DNA of 64,000 nt from Pseudomonadota bacterium (GTDB taxonomy: Bacteria; Pseudomonadota; Gammaproteobacteria; UBA5335), in NCBI GenBank assembly GCA_034189865.1, contig JAXHTV010000005.1, positions 56,051-120,050 on the forward strand. The letters are read 5' to 3'. Below the pieces are notes generated by a model that was not told the origin of the DNA, did no database searches, and worked only from the letters and a program-made list of their open reading frames with translations. This document shows positions 37,699 to 47,391 of this stretch, one piece after another. The position numbers and the translations under genes were made by a program. Numbering within the stretch: position 1 is the first letter of the stretch; every line of letters starts with the position of its first letter.

Positions 37699-37960
37699 CC
37701 GCTTCCACCTCCGCCAGAACGAGCCCGGTGGCGAGTTCAGGCTGATCGGTAAACTGCAGGCAGTGCCCCCGGCCATCCACCAGATAAATGTTGATTCCGG
37801 CCAAGGCCCGAACCGGTCGGGGACCACAAACGTCATCGTCGGCACAGTAGCTGAAATGCAGGTCCGGCCAGGCGGCCCGCAAGGCTTGCACCGTCGTCTC
37901 GTCCAGCCCCCGGCCCAAGGTGAACCGGGCGACACGATCCAAGGTGGCCGAGTCGATCAT
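37682..37960 (-). CDS. 92-residue nif-cluster protein of unknown function
   Basis: Starts MIDSATLDRVARFTLGRGLDETTVQALRAAWPDLHFSYC, two bases after nifY ends. The middle ADDDVCGPRPV...NIYLVDGRGHCLQFTDQPELATGLVLAEVE has a mixed strand pattern with three cysteines, and the tail is acidic. Small proteins of this kind occur between nifY and the LRV gene in other diazotrophs, but no function is known to me. Confidence 0.8.
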   Translation of the reverse strand: MIDSATLDRVARFTLGRGLDETTVQALRAAWPDLHFSYCADDDVCGPRPVRALAGINIYLVDGRGHCLQFTDQPELATGLVLAEVEADDADD

Positions 37961-37962
37961 GG

Positions 37963-38664
37963 CTAAACCGGCTCCTGGTCGGTGGCGAACCGTACCCGGG
38001 ATTCGGCCGCGTGACCCATGGCCTTGGCCAGCCAGGGTGGCGGTGAAACGGCGATTTTGCACTGCAACTCGGCCAGTTTCTCCCGCGCCAGCGCCACCTG
38101 GGGACATTTGATGGGATGCACACCTTCGCGCACCACTTTGGCGGCGGCCGGCCCGCCGATGGACGCCACGAACAACACCTGCGCATCACCGATCAGCGCC
38201 GCGCGGTATTTGTTTTTGTCATCCCCCCCCTCGTCGTCCCGCGCGGGACGCACGTCCACCAGGCGAATTTCGTCGGCTGAGACTTGATAGATCAAAAAGT
38301 GCTGGCAGGAGCCGAAATGGCCGTCGATCAACTCCCCACCGTTGGATGCGCAGGCGATGCGCAACGAATCGGGCATTTCGCCGCTCTGGTAGGGTTCTGT
38401 GGCGGGCAACACCGGCCCGTCCTCGCGCTCACCGTTCAAGATGGCGCAGGCGGCCTTTAACGATACCGAGGCCTGTCCGGACAAGGCCCCGCCGGCTGCG
38501 TTTTTCAGCTGCTTGGGCCGTAATGCCGCCAAACCTTCCACGGTGGGCGGCAAACCCACTGCATCGGCCAGCACATCCAGCAGCTCGGCCGCGCTGACCG
38601 CCTCGAGCACCCCGGCGGCCAGCCCGATCCTCAAGGCAATTTCTCTGGAAATCATCTCGCTCAT
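37963..38664 (-). CDS. nifY: NifY/NafY family protein
   Basis: A 233-residue two-domain protein. The N-terminal helical domain is MSEMISREIALRIGLAAGVL. The C-terminal NifX-like domain starts SLRIACASNGGELIDGHFGSCQHFLIYQVS and contains VLFVASIGGPAAAKVVREGVHPIK. Such proteins bind apo-dinitrogenase and FeMo-co. The position after nifT fits nifHDKTY, so nifY is used; the domain make-up also fits Azotobacter NafY. AGGAG lies 7 bases before the ATG. Confidence 0.88.
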   Translation of the reverse strand: MSEMISREIALRIGLAAGVLEAVSAAELLDVLADAVGLPPTVEGLAALRPKQLKNAAGGALSGQASVSLKAACAILNGEREDGPVLPATEPYQSGEMPDSLRIACASNGGELIDGHFGSCQHFLIYQVSADEIRLVDVRPARDDEGGDDKNKYRAALIGDAQVLFVASIGGPAAAKVVREGVHPIKCPQVALAREKLAELQCKIAVSPPPWLAKAMGHAAESRVRFATDQEPV

Positions 38665-38723
38665 CGCACGCTCCTTTCCGCCGCGCAGGACCGGTCGGGG
38701 CCGGTCCTGCCTCGGCCGCGGCA

Positions 38724-38924
38724 TCACGCCATCAACGGAATGATGCAGTCGTCTTCCATGCACACATCCACGCACTGGGGCACATCGAAATCCCCCTTGC
38801 ACTCGGTGCAAGTATCCGGATCAATGCGATAGACGCCCTTGTGAGGCGAAATGGAATTCGTGGGACAAACCGGTTCGCAGTCCCCACAGGCAGTACAAAT
38901 ATCGGCAACGATTTGCAAAGACAT
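38724..38924 (-). CDS. 2[4Fe-4S] ferredoxin
   Basis: A 66-residue ferredoxin with CTACGDCEPVCP and a second motif CTECKGDFDVPQCVDVC, which has the long gap seen in FdxN-type ferredoxins. It resembles the ferredoxin at 49880 beside nifB. It lies between nifT and nifY, is NifA-controlled by position, and is probably an electron donor or cluster donor. Confidence 0.9.
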   Translation of the reverse strand: MSLQIVADICTACGDCEPVCPTNSISPHKGVYRIDPDTCTECKGDFDVPQCVDVCMEDDCIIPLMA

Positions 38925-38956
38925 CGCTTATCCTCCCGATCGTAAGACCTTAGGAT

Positions 38957-39169
38957 TCACGCCCGTTTGACGCGTAAGGTGGTGGGAAACCTCGGCGGCG
39001 GACTGATGGGTTCGATGTAGTATTTCGAACCATCGTCCAGCTCGATCTCCCCGCCCCAGCTTTCGCTGGTGTCGGTTTCCACCGAGACCACCTTCGCTTC
39101 CAGATCTTTTTTGGCAACGTAGAAAGACAAAAGCCCCTCGTCGGTACGCCGGATCATGACATTGGGCAT
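38957..39169 (-). CDS. nifT: nitrogen fixation protein NifT
   Basis: A 70-residue protein, MPNVMIRRTDEGLLSFYVAKKDLEAKVV, ending in strands rich in D and E (SWGGEIELDDGSKYYIEP). It matches NifT/FixU in size, opening and place after nifK. AGGAG lies 9 bases before the ATG. Its function is unclear, and it is dispensable in studied species. Confidence 0.92.
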   Translation of the reverse strand: MPNVMIRRTDEGLLSFYVAKKDLEAKVVSVETDTSESWGGEIELDDGSKYYIEPISPPPRFPTTLRVKRA

Positions 39170-39198
39170 GGACAATCACTCCTGTGACCTATCAAACG

Positions 39199-39222
39199 CC
39201 CCTCCCCGCAAGCGGGGAGGGG
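39199..39222 (-). terminator. very GC-rich intercistronic hairpin between nifK and nifT
   Basis: CCCCTCCCCGC (39199-39209) pairs with GCGGGGAGGGG (39212-39222) with almost no loop, just after the nifK stop. There is no T run, so it is more likely an mRNA-stabilising or partly terminating element that keeps nifHDK in excess over nifT onward. Confidence 0.6.
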
Positions 39223-39232
39223 ACGCGCCGGA

Positions 39233-40801
39233 TTAACGGATCAGGTCGTAGTTGTAGTCGGTGGTACCCATGCCCCGAGTCTCTTCGTCGAGGCGCTCCA
39301 ACACCGCGTTCACCAGGGTCTTGAGCATGTGCATCGCACCTTCGTAACCCAGGGTGGTGTCGCGATGCAGGTGATGCCGGTCGAAGATCGGGAAACCGAT
39401 CCGGATCAGCGGCACCTCGAATTCCTTGCCCTTGGTGACGGTGTCCCGCTGAATGAACTTGCCGTAGGAGTTACCGATCATGAAGTCGGGTTTGTCAGTG
39501 AACATCAGCGAGCGGAAATGCCACAGGTCCTTGCCGATGTGCACCGTGCTGTTGGCGCCGTAGGGCGATTCGGCCAGCATGGCTTCAATCGCCTTTTTCC
39601 AGCGCTTGTTGGCATGATTGCAGAGAATATGCACCGGCTCCGCACCCAGTTCGAGCAGGAACTTGGTCATACCGAGGACAAAATCGGCATCGCCGTAGAG
39701 CCCGAACCGCTTGCCATGCAGCCAAGCGTGGGAGTCGGTCATCATGTCCACCAACCGGCCCCGCTCCTTGGCCAGGGATTCGGGAATCTCCTGTCCGGTG
39801 ATTTCCGAGACTTTCATCAGAAAATCGTCGGTCCACTCCAGGCCCATGGGGATACTGATATCGGCCGCCGGTTGCTGCCAGGTGTTCTTGACGAACTTTC
39901 TGGTCTTCACCGACTGCCAGGGTTGTAACAACAGCGTGTCGATCGCGTTGGGCGCGTCTTTAACTTCGTCCATGGTGGTGCCACCGGCGTACATCCGGAA
40001 CTCACCATCGGCGGGGGTATCGAGCACCTCGGTCGGATCGGAGAGGAAGCTGTAGGCCACGCCCATCTCGTCGAGCATGCGCCGAATCACCCGGAAATTG
40101 CCGAGATAGGTCTCGAAGCCCGGCACGATATTGATCTTGCCGTTGCTTCCCACCTCCTTGTCGTCCATGGCATTCAAGGTGAAATAGCGGATGATGCCTT
40201 CGAACATGTTGTCCCAGCCGGTGGTGTGGGACCCGACGAAACTGGGGGTATGGGCAAAGGGAACCGGATATTCGTCCGGAACGTGGCCTTCTTTGCGGGC
40301 ATTGCCGATGAAGGCGTTCAGGTCGTCGCCGATCACTTCCGCCATACAGGTGGTGGACACGGCGATCATGTCCGGCTTGTACATGGCTTTGCAGTTCTCC
40401 AGCCCGTCGAACATGTTCTTCTGGCCACCGAACACGGCCGCATCTTCGGTCATGGAGTCGGACACGCAGGCAATGGGCTCTTTGAAGTGCCGATTGAAGT
40501 ACGTGCGGAAATACGCCACACAGCCTTGTGAGCCGTGGACATAGGGCATGGTCTTGGAAAAACCCAGGGCGCACAGGACGGCCCCCAGGGGTTGACAGGC
40601 CTTGGCCGGGTTGACGGTCAAGGCCTCCCGCTGGAAATTCAGATCCTGGTATTCCTGGGTGGTGGTCCACTCGAACGTTTCCATGATCTTCTCCATGGGT
40701 TCACGTTCTTCGAATACCTTCTTCGCTTCCAGGTTGGTCTTGTATTCGTCCGTCCTGAAAAGCGGATAACTGGGCTGAATGTTTTCTGCATCTTGGCTCA
40801 T
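39233..40801 (-). CDS. nifK: nitrogenase MoFe protein beta chain
   Basis: A 522-residue subunit from MSQDAENIQPSYPLFRTDEY. P-cluster ligands are visible in NPAKACQPLGAVLCALGF, HGSQGCVAYFR and VSTTCMAEVIGDD. The long N-terminal arm is the Azotobacter/Klebsiella type (group I Mo nitrogenase). AAGGAG stands 6 bases before the ATG. It forms the alpha2-beta2 enzyme with NifD. Confidence 0.98.
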   Translation of the reverse strand: MSQDAENIQPSYPLFRTDEYKTNLEAKKVFEEREPMEKIMETFEWTTTQEYQDLNFQREALTVNPAKACQPLGAVLCALGFSKTMPYVHGSQGCVAYFRTYFNRHFKEPIACVSDSMTEDAAVFGGQKNMFDGLENCKAMYKPDMIAVSTTCMAEVIGDDLNAFIGNARKEGHVPDEYPVPFAHTPSFVGSHTTGWDNMFEGIIRYFTLNAMDDKEVGSNGKINIVPGFETYLGNFRVIRRMLDEMGVAYSFLSDPTEVLDTPADGEFRMYAGGTTMDEVKDAPNAIDTLLLQPWQSVKTRKFVKNTWQQPAADISIPMGLEWTDDFLMKVSEITGQEIPESLAKERGRLVDMMTDSHAWLHGKRFGLYGDADFVLGMTKFLLELGAEPVHILCNHANKRWKKAIEAMLAESPYGANSTVHIGKDLWHFRSLMFTDKPDFMIGNSYGKFIQRDTVTKGKEFEVPLIRIGFPIFDRHHLHRDTTLGYEGAMHMLKTLVNAVLERLDEETRGMGTTDYNYDLIR

Positions 40802-40874
40802 GATGATCTCCTTAACGCGCCACCAATCCGTGGACAAACGTTGTCGGTTGATCCATTCCGGCCGCCGGGGCGGA

Positions 40875-40890
40875 CCGGCCGTCTGGCCGG
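40875..40890 (-). repeat. small hairpin between nifD and nifK
   Basis: CCGGCC, a 4-base loop, then GGCCGG, inside a GC-rich 117-base spacer. It could be an mRNA-stability element. Confidence 0.35.
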
Positions 40891-40918
40891 GCCTTTCCCC
40901 GTGCGGTGCGGGACCGTA

Positions 40919-42403
40919 TCAGGCGCCTGCGGCGACCCGCTCGGCGGCTTGGGAGTCGGCTTGCTTCCAAGGCGCCTTGAGTTTCTTCCAGCAGGGATTG
41001 TTCAAAGTCATGTCCATATCACGGGCGAAGATGGCAAAGCCGTCGTAGCCGTGATACGGGCCGGAATAGTCCCAGGAATGCATTTGCCGGAAGGGAATAC
41101 CCATTTTCTGGAAAATGTATTTTTCCTTGATGCCCGAACCGATGAGATCCGGTTTCACCTTTTTCACGAATTCTTCGAACTCGTAGCCGGTGACATCGTC
41201 GTAAATCAACGTGGCGTTGCCCATCTCTTTGATGGTGCGATCGTAGTCGTCGTTGTGGCCGAACTCGTAGCCGGTTCCCACCACTTCCATACCCAGATCT
41301 TCATAGGCACCGATCACGTGACGCGGCCGCAAACCACCGACATAGAGCATCACCCGCTTGCCTTCCAGGCGTGGGCGGTACTTGGCGATCACCGCTTCGT
41401 ACTCGGCCCGATAACGCTCGATCACCCGTTCCGCGCCTTCCTTGATGGTGTCATCGAAGTAGGAGGCGATCTTGCGCAGGCTCTCGGCAATCTTGGTGGG
41501 ACCGAAGAAGTTGTACTCCACCCACGGAATGCCGTACTTCTCTTCCATATGGCGGGAGATGTAGTTCATGGACCGGTAGCAATGGAGTAGGTTGAGTTTG
41601 ACCTTGGGCGTCAACTCCATTTCCGATAGGGTGCCGTCACCCGACCACTGCGCCACTACGCGTAAGCCCATTTCCTCCAGCAGCGTGCGGGAAGACCAGG
41701 CGTCGCCGCCGATGTTGTAGTCGCCGATGATGGACACGTCATACGGGGTGCTCTGGAAACTGTCGTCGTTGTCCCGCTTGTCGAGCACCCAGTCCCGGAT
41801 CGAGTCATTGGCGATGTGGTGACCGAGGGATTGGGACACACCCCGAAAACCTTCACAGCGCACCGGCACGACCGGCTTTTCGTGCTGCTTGGTTTTCTTT
41901 TTGGCCACCGCTTCGATGTCGTCGCCGATCAAGCCGATGGGACACTCCGATTGGATCGACACCCCTTTGCTCATGGGGAACAAGGTCTCGATTTCGTCGA
42001 TCAGCTTGTCCAGCTTTTTGTCCCCGCCAAAAACGATATCCTTCTCCTGGAAATCGGAGGTGAAGTTCATCGTGACGAAGGTATTCACCCCGGTGACACC
42101 GATGTAATAGTTTCGGCGCCCGGCGCGGGAATACTGGCCGCAACCCACCGGACCGTGGGAGATATGGATCATGTCCTTGATCGGACCCCACACCACCCCC
42201 TTGGAGCCGGCATAGGCGCAACCGCGAATGGTCATCACACCCGGCAGGGATTTACGGTTGGAGGTGATGCACTTTTTCGACTGCTCGACACTCTGATCGT
42301 TGGTCGTCAGGTGCTTGGCACGATCCTTCTTGGCCTTTTCGGGATAGACCTCCAGCACCTCCTGAATGAGGGCTTCGGTCTGTTCGCGTGACATGGTTGT
42401 CAT
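40919..42403 (-). CDS. nifD: nitrogenase MoFe protein alpha chain
   Basis: A 494-residue subunit from [19 protein letters not shown]-cluster cysteines lie in [19 protein letters not shown] and [12 protein letters not shown]. FeMo-co ligands are a Cys in the IASYFDD region and the His of [18 protein letters not shown]. There is no delta-subunit gene, and the sequence is Mo-type. AGGAG stands 7 bases before the ATG. It catalyses N2 reduction with NifK. Confidence 0.98.
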   Translation of the reverse strand: MTTMSREQTEALIQEVLEVYPEKAKKDRAKHLTTNDQSVEQSKKCITSNRKSLPGVMTIRGCAYAGSKGVVWGPIKDMIHISHGPVGCGQYSRAGRRNYYIGVTGVNTFVTMNFTSDFQEKDIVFGGDKKLDKLIDEIETLFPMSKGVSIQSECPIGLIGDDIEAVAKKKTKQHEKPVVPVRCEGFRGVSQSLGHHIANDSIRDWVLDKRDNDDSFQSTPYDVSIIGDYNIGGDAWSSRTLLEEMGLRVVAQWSGDGTLSEMELTPKVKLNLLHCYRSMNYISRHMEEKYGIPWVEYNFFGPTKIAESLRKIASYFDDTIKEGAERVIERYRAEYEAVIAKYRPRLEGKRVMLYVGGLRPRHVIGAYEDLGMEVVGTGYEFGHNDDYDRTIKEMGNATLIYDDVTGYEFEEFVKKVKPDLIGSGIKEKYIFQKMGIPFRQMHSWDYSGPYHGYDGFAIFARDMDMTLNNPCWKKLKAPWKQADSQAAERVAAGA

Positions 42404-42470
42404 AACGGTTCTCCTGATTGCCGCCACCCATCTGTGGACGGTTCAAACGGGAAAGGACGAACCTGTCGAA

Positions 42471-42501
42471 CGGCACTCGCCACACCAGGCCGCGAGTGCC
42501 G
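42471..42501 (-). repeat. stable hairpin between nifH and nifD
   Basis: A 10-base-pair perfect stem, CGGCACTCGC (42471-42480) with GCGAGTGCCG (42492-42501), with an 11-base loop, placed 10 bases after the nifH stop. Similar hairpins protect nifH message and give extra NifH over NifDK. Confidence 0.6.
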
Positions 42502-42511
42502 CGGACAGTCT

Positions 42512-43471
<960 letters not shown>

Positions 43472-43570
43472 TCACACGAAATCGCCTATAACAAGCTGTT
43501 TTGTCCGGATATTTCTCATGGTCACGGGAACGAAACAACGGTGGGATATCCAACAATTCGACCGCCGGGC

Positions 43571-43586
43571 TGTACGCATACCGACA
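43571..43586. promoter_or_regulatory. NifA upstream activator site of nifH
   Basis: TGTACGCATACCGACA fits TGT-N10-ACA, 120 bases from the nifH -12 element. Confidence 0.75.
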
Positions 43587-43711
43587 AAACGGGCGGGCAC
43601 ACCACCCACCCACCGAGAGTGCGGCGATGGTGTGGGGGAGGCATCGTCGAAGGCTGCGGCCAGAGGGTGAAGCGTCAGACCGGGCAGCGCGCGCCCGAAC
43701 CGGAAAAACCG

Positions 43712-43727
43712 TGTGACGGGTCGAACA
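43712..43727. promoter_or_regulatory. NifA site, distal copy for the SIR2-like gene
   Basis: TGTGACGGGTCGAACA fits TGT-N10-ACA, about 119 bases from the plus-strand -12 element at 43839. Confidence 0.6.
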
Positions 43728-43734
43728 ATCAGCC

Positions 43735-43750
43735 TGTGGGATGTACGACA
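43735..43750. promoter_or_regulatory. NifA site, proximal copy for the SIR2-like gene
   Basis: TGTGGGATGTACGACA fits TGT-N10-ACA, 23 bases from the neighbouring copy (about two helical turns) and 96 bases from the -12 element. Confidence 0.68.
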
Positions 43751-43824
43751 CACCACCCAGCGCAGGCCGGCGTGAAGCACGATAGTTGGCGCCGAATCAG
43801 GACCTTAAGTCACGCAGCGGGAGG

Positions 43825-43840
43825 TGGCCCGAATATTGCC
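43825..43840 (+). promoter_or_regulatory. sigma-54 promoter of the SIR2-hemerythrin pair
   Basis: TGGCCCGAATATTGCC: GG and GC correctly spaced, differing from consensus at one -24 base and the last -12 base. Predicted start of transcription near 43851, 36 bases before the ATG. Confidence 0.8.
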
Positions 43841-43886
43841 GGATGGCAGAGGTAAGTGTTTATTCATTCATCCCATGGGGCCGATC

Positions 43887-44765
43887 ATGAGCCAAATCAC
43901 CTTGGAAGAAATCGCCCGTGGCGTTACCCGCCACGACATTGTTCCCTACCTCGGTGCCGGTGCCGTGGCCGATGTGGTCCACAGCGAATCCGGCCAGGCC
44001 ATGCCGGCCGACAGCGAATCGCTGATTCTGGCCATGAACGGCGGACAAGCCATGGCCCCGCGGCTCATGTACGAGTTCCCCCGCGCGGCCATGAACGTGG
44101 AACTGAAAAAAGGCCGGCGCTTTCTCACCCGTTTTTTGCAGGAGACCTATGGCCATGCCCACTGGACGCGGGCGCTGCTGCACGATTGGCTGGCGACGGT
44201 CAAACCGCGCTATGTCATCGATACCAACCGCGACAGCCAACTTCAGGATTCCTACGCCGCCACGCCTCATACCCTCATCCGGGGCGTGGCACGGCTGGGG
44301 GGATCGGATTATCGGTTTCGCATCCATCACTACGATGGCGGGCGCTATACCGCCATCGATCAGGACGCGGTGGATCCCGACCTACCGACCCTGTTCAAGC
44401 CCATGGGCAGCCCGCTTCCGGACCCCAGCTTTATCGCCTCCGACGCCGACTATGTGGACTACATCACCGAATTGATGGGTGGCTTCGCCATTCCGAACTT
44501 TCTCAAGCAATACCGCCAGAACAAGCAGTACCTGATTCTGGGCCTGCGGCTGACGCGGGATACCGAACGGATGGTGCTCTCGGACATGATCTACGGCGCC
44601 GCCACCCCCGGTGGTTGGGTACTGATTCCCGGGGCCACCGACAAAGAGCGGCGATTCTGCGAACGCATAGGCCTTGAACTGATCGATGCCGATATCCCCG
44701 AGCTGTTGGCGGCCGCCAGTCAACTTCCGGTGGCGGATCAAGCCACCGCGGACCTGCCGGGTTGA
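43887..44765 (+). CDS. SIR2-like NAD-binding protein divergent from nifH
   Basis: A 292-residue cytosolic protein. The opening MSQITLEEIARGVTRHDIVPYLGAGAVADVV has an LGAG loop like the NAD-binding loop of SIR2_2 proteins. KPRYVIDTNRDSQLQDSY resembles their TTNYD.LLE segment. LILGLRLTRDTERMVLSDMIYG fits the later Rossmann strand. No zinc-binding cysteines are seen. The true reaction (deacylation, NAD hydrolysis or neither) is unknown. It is coupled to the hemerythrin gene and sits under its own sigma-54 promoter and two NifA sites, so it should be expressed with nitrogenase. Confidence 0.65.
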   Translation: MSQITLEEIARGVTRHDIVPYLGAGAVADVVHSESGQAMPADSESLILAMNGGQAMAPRLMYEFPRAAMNVELKKGRRFLTRFLQETYGHAHWTRALLHDWLATVKPRYVIDTNRDSQLQDSYAATPHTLIRGVARLGGSDYRFRIHHYDGGRYTAIDQDAVDPDLPTLFKPMGSPLPDPSFIASDADYVDYITELMGGFAIPNFLKQYRQNKQYLILGLRLTRDTERMVLSDMIYGAATPGGWVLIPGATDKERRFCERIGLELIDADIPELLAAASQLPVADQATADLPG

Positions 44766-45208
44766 ACACCCGAGCCGAAAACGCGCCGGCAACAGGCGCC
44801 GGTGCGGTCATCGACTGGGCAAGCGGGCAGTTCATCCTGGGCGTGGCCGGCATGGATGAAACCCATCGGCAATTTGCCGATCTCGTCAATCGGCTCAGCG
44901 TAGCCGACACCGAGACTTTCATCGTCCTGTTCGGCGAGCTCTGTGTCCACAGCGAGCTGCATTTCCAGGATGAGGAAAGCCGGATGCAGCTGTGCGGCTT
45001 TCCCGCGATCCGCGAGCATCGGGACGAACATCACCGTGTGCTCGCGGAAATGGTCCAAATGCGCCGCCAGGTGGAAAGGGGGGTGATCGGTCTGGCCCGG
45101 GCCTATGTCCGGGACGGCTTACCGGCCTGGTTCCGGTTGCATGCCATCACCATGGACAGTGCCCTGGCGGCCCACTGGAAGCACTACGAAGCCTTATTAT
45201 CGCGATAA
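44762..45208 (+). CDS. bacteriohemerythrin
   Basis: A 148-residue four-helix protein. Di-iron ligands are in GMDETHRQF, HSELHFQDEE, IREHRDEHHRV and WKHYEALLSR, giving the expected H...HxxxE...HxxxH...H pattern. It binds O2, as a scavenger or carrier. The start is TTG at 44762, overlapping the previous stop (TTGA). The last four codons are a 12-base palindrome shared with the convergent nitroreductase gene. Confidence 0.9.
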   Translation: MNTRAENAPATGAGAVIDWASGQFILGVAGMDETHRQFADLVNRLSVADTETFIVLFGELCVHSELHFQDEESRMQLCGFPAIREHRDEHHRVLAEMVQMRRQVERGVIGLARAYVRDGLPAWFRLHAITMDSALAAHWKHYEALLSR

Positions 45209-46834
45209 GTGGCCGTAGGGCGGAAAGCTCTCGATGCGCTGATCGACCAAGGCACCACCCACCGTGAAGTGATACAGGCTCTGCCAATCGGTGCCGTGAA
45301 TGCCCAGCAAATCGTGGGTGACATCGTCAAAGTAACAACCGATACCCGTCCCCCGCACGCCGGCCGCCTCGGCTTCGAGATAAAGCACCTGACCCAACAT
45401 GCCTGCCTCCCAGAACAGTTCCCGGTAGCCCCAAGGCCCATGGGCCAGCGTCGCGTCGAATTCCGCCAGCATGGCGAGGGCAAAGGCGCTGTCGCCGGCA
45501 ATGGCCTGATGGCAGGACAGCGTCGCGGCCGTGCGCTGGCAGTTGGCGAACACCAGGCTGTGCAAGGGCAGATGGGCCGGCGAATCGGCCACCGGTCGCC
45601 AGTGAAACTCCGCTCGGCCGAACTGCCGGCGCAAGGCCGGCTCCTTGGCCAGGTCCCGCACCAACAGATAGAGTCCAGGCCGCAGGCCGGCCACGCGATG
45701 AACGAACAGCACCAGGTGAATCCGCGGCGACCAGGGCAGGCTGTCCCAAGGCGCCACCCCGGCCCGGGGCAGGGTCATATCCAGCATCCGGTAAAACTGC
45801 GCCGCGGTGATACCCACCCGCGGATCGAAATGCTGGGCGCTGCGCCGCTGGGCGAATATCGCCGCCGCGGACCGACGACAATCGGTGGGCAAGGGCTCCG
45901 GGCGAGCCGACGGCACCCAGGCTTGGGATGCGGTGGACGATCCCCGAGGTCGTTCGCAGGCCTGGCTGACCGTTTCGATCACCGGCCAATCCCAATCGTG
46001 CTCTGCCGACAAGGGATTGGCCATTCCCTGCCAGCTGCGCGGATCGATAGCCGCCAAGACGGCATCGGGGGTCGGTTCTTCGGCCATGGTTCCCGCCGGA
46101 CACAACCACAACAGCACATCCGGTGTTTCGCGTTCGGCGCCGCCGAAGTCCTCGCTTCGGGACAGCCCCAGCAGGGCGGCGATATCCGCATCGCCCCAGG
46201 GCGCGAGCAGCCGTACCGTCCAACCCAAGGCCGCCGCCGCATAGCGCAGCGCGGCGATGGCATGACCGCAGTCGTGCTGGCAATAGCGGTAGGCGCGCTC
46301 GCCGTATTTCCACGCTTCGCGCCAGTGCACGGAGGATAAACCGATGAGGAATCGATCATGGCCGATGGCGGCCGGGGCGATGTCGGGATGAAGATCACAG
46401 CGCCGCTCGAGTTGATGGTCGCGGCTCAGATAATGATAAACGCCGCTGCTCAAGCCTTCCATGCCGCCGGTGACCACATAAGCTTCGGTGGGGTGGAGAT
46501 TGCCGCTGGAGGGATTGCAGCGCAAAGGCCAGCGGTGAGAGCCGTAGCCCTTCCACGCCGACAGCCCCAACGACCGCTCCAGCAGTGCCGCCAGCCGGTC
46601 GAACACTGCCCACGCCGGCCCCGCCTGCTCCGGCCGGTACAGCTCGGCGAAGGGCCGGAGGATTCCATCACCCGGCATGGGCAAATCGATTTTCTCCGCG
46701 CCATCGAACCACCGAAAAGGCTCCGGCTGGGCATCCCAGTCCAGTCCGCCCGGACCGGCCGCGTAGGCCTCCAGGCGATGTTTGGTGCGTTGGTGATAAT
46801 CCACCACCGTCTGACTGTGCTGTGGTCCGTTCAC
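45197..46834 (-). CDS. tandem nitroreductase (SagB/ThcOx-type) protein
   Basis: About 545 residues with two nitroreductase-like FMN domains. The first contains HRWPLRCNPSSGNLHPTEAYVV near residue 100. The second starts near RRSAQHFDPRVGITAAQFYRMLD and contains FWEAGMLGQVLYLEAEAAGVRGTGIGCYFDD. The start is taken as GTG at 46834 (VNGPQHSQTVVDYHQRTKHRLE), the family's usual HQRTKH opening; the longer frame to 46951 is not protein-like. It is last in the nifB-ferredoxin-flavodiiron series after a 174-base gap. The substrate is unknown; there is no linked peptide or cyclodehydratase gene, so a RiPP role is unlikely. Confidence 0.8.
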   Translation of the reverse strand: MNGPQHSQTVVDYHQRTKHRLEAYAAGPGGLDWDAQPEPFRWFDGAEKIDLPMPGDGILRPFAELYRPEQAGPAWAVFDRLAALLERSLGLSAWKGYGSHRWPLRCNPSSGNLHPTEAYVVTGGMEGLSSGVYHYLSRDHQLERRCDLHPDIAPAAIGHDRFLIGLSSVHWREAWKYGERAYRYCQHDCGHAIAALRYAAAALGWTVRLLAPWGDADIAALLGLSRSEDFGGAERETPDVLLWLCPAGTMAEEPTPDAVLAAIDPRSWQGMANPLSAEHDWDWPVIETVSQACERPRGSSTASQAWVPSARPEPLPTDCRRSAAAIFAQRRSAQHFDPRVGITAAQFYRMLDMTLPRAGVAPWDSLPWSPRIHLVLFVHRVAGLRPGLYLLVRDLAKEPALRRQFGRAEFHWRPVADSPAHLPLHSLVFANCQRTAATLSCHQAIAGDSAFALAMLAEFDATLAHGPWGYRELFWEAGMLGQVLYLEAEAAGVRGTGIGCYFDDVTHDLLGIHGTDWQSLYHFTVGGALVDQRIESFPPYGHLSR

Positions 46835-47008
46835 GGTGTACCCGTATCCCCGCACCCGCGGTGCGCCAACTGAATCTGCAATGGTTTGGACAATCGCGGA
46901 CAACCAGCACACGACAACAGCCAGCCGATACGCGGCTGGCCGCCTGCCCATGCCTGTGTTCGCAAATGAACCGGAAAAACCGGTCTCGAACGCTCGACAG
47001 AAGCGCCG

Positions 47009-47356
47009 CTAGTATTCGACCAGAATGTCCTCGTCGCGGACGATCATCTGACAAGCCAATCGCCAGTCGCTGGGTAGATCCTCGACGATGAGCCGTTCCA
47101 TTTCATCCTTGCTCAACTTGCCGATTTCCCGCAACACGGACTTTTCTTTTTCGGTGAGATGCGAGCCCATGCGGGGTTTGTCGTCCAGGGAACTCACCCG
47201 CACCATGCAGGTACCGCATTTGCCGTCTTCGCACTGGAAGTTGATGGGAACATGATGGGCCTTCGCGAGATTCAGTAGCGTCTCGGTGTGGCTACCGGCC
47301 ACCGCATAGACTGTCATGTCTTTGAATTCCGGATTCGAGAAGGTCACTAAGGCCAT
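47009..47356 (-). CDS. plant-type [2Fe-2S] ferredoxin
   Basis: A 115-residue ferredoxin, MALVTFSNPEFKDMTVYAVAG. Ligands are in INFQCEDGKCGTCMVRV and the distal RLACQM. GGAG stands 8 bases ahead of ATG at 47356. An insert DDKPRMGSHLTEKEKSVLREIGKL lies between the third and fourth cysteines. It is probably an electron carrier in the nifB operon. Confidence 0.9.
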   Translation of the reverse strand: MALVTFSNPEFKDMTVYAVAGSHTETLLNLAKAHHVPINFQCEDGKCGTCMVRVSSLDDKPRMGSHLTEKEKSVLREIGKLSKDEMERLIVEDLPSDWRLACQMIVRDEDILVEY

Positions 47357-47391
47357 GGTTTTGCTCCGTGGGCGGTCGGTGCGACCGCGAT

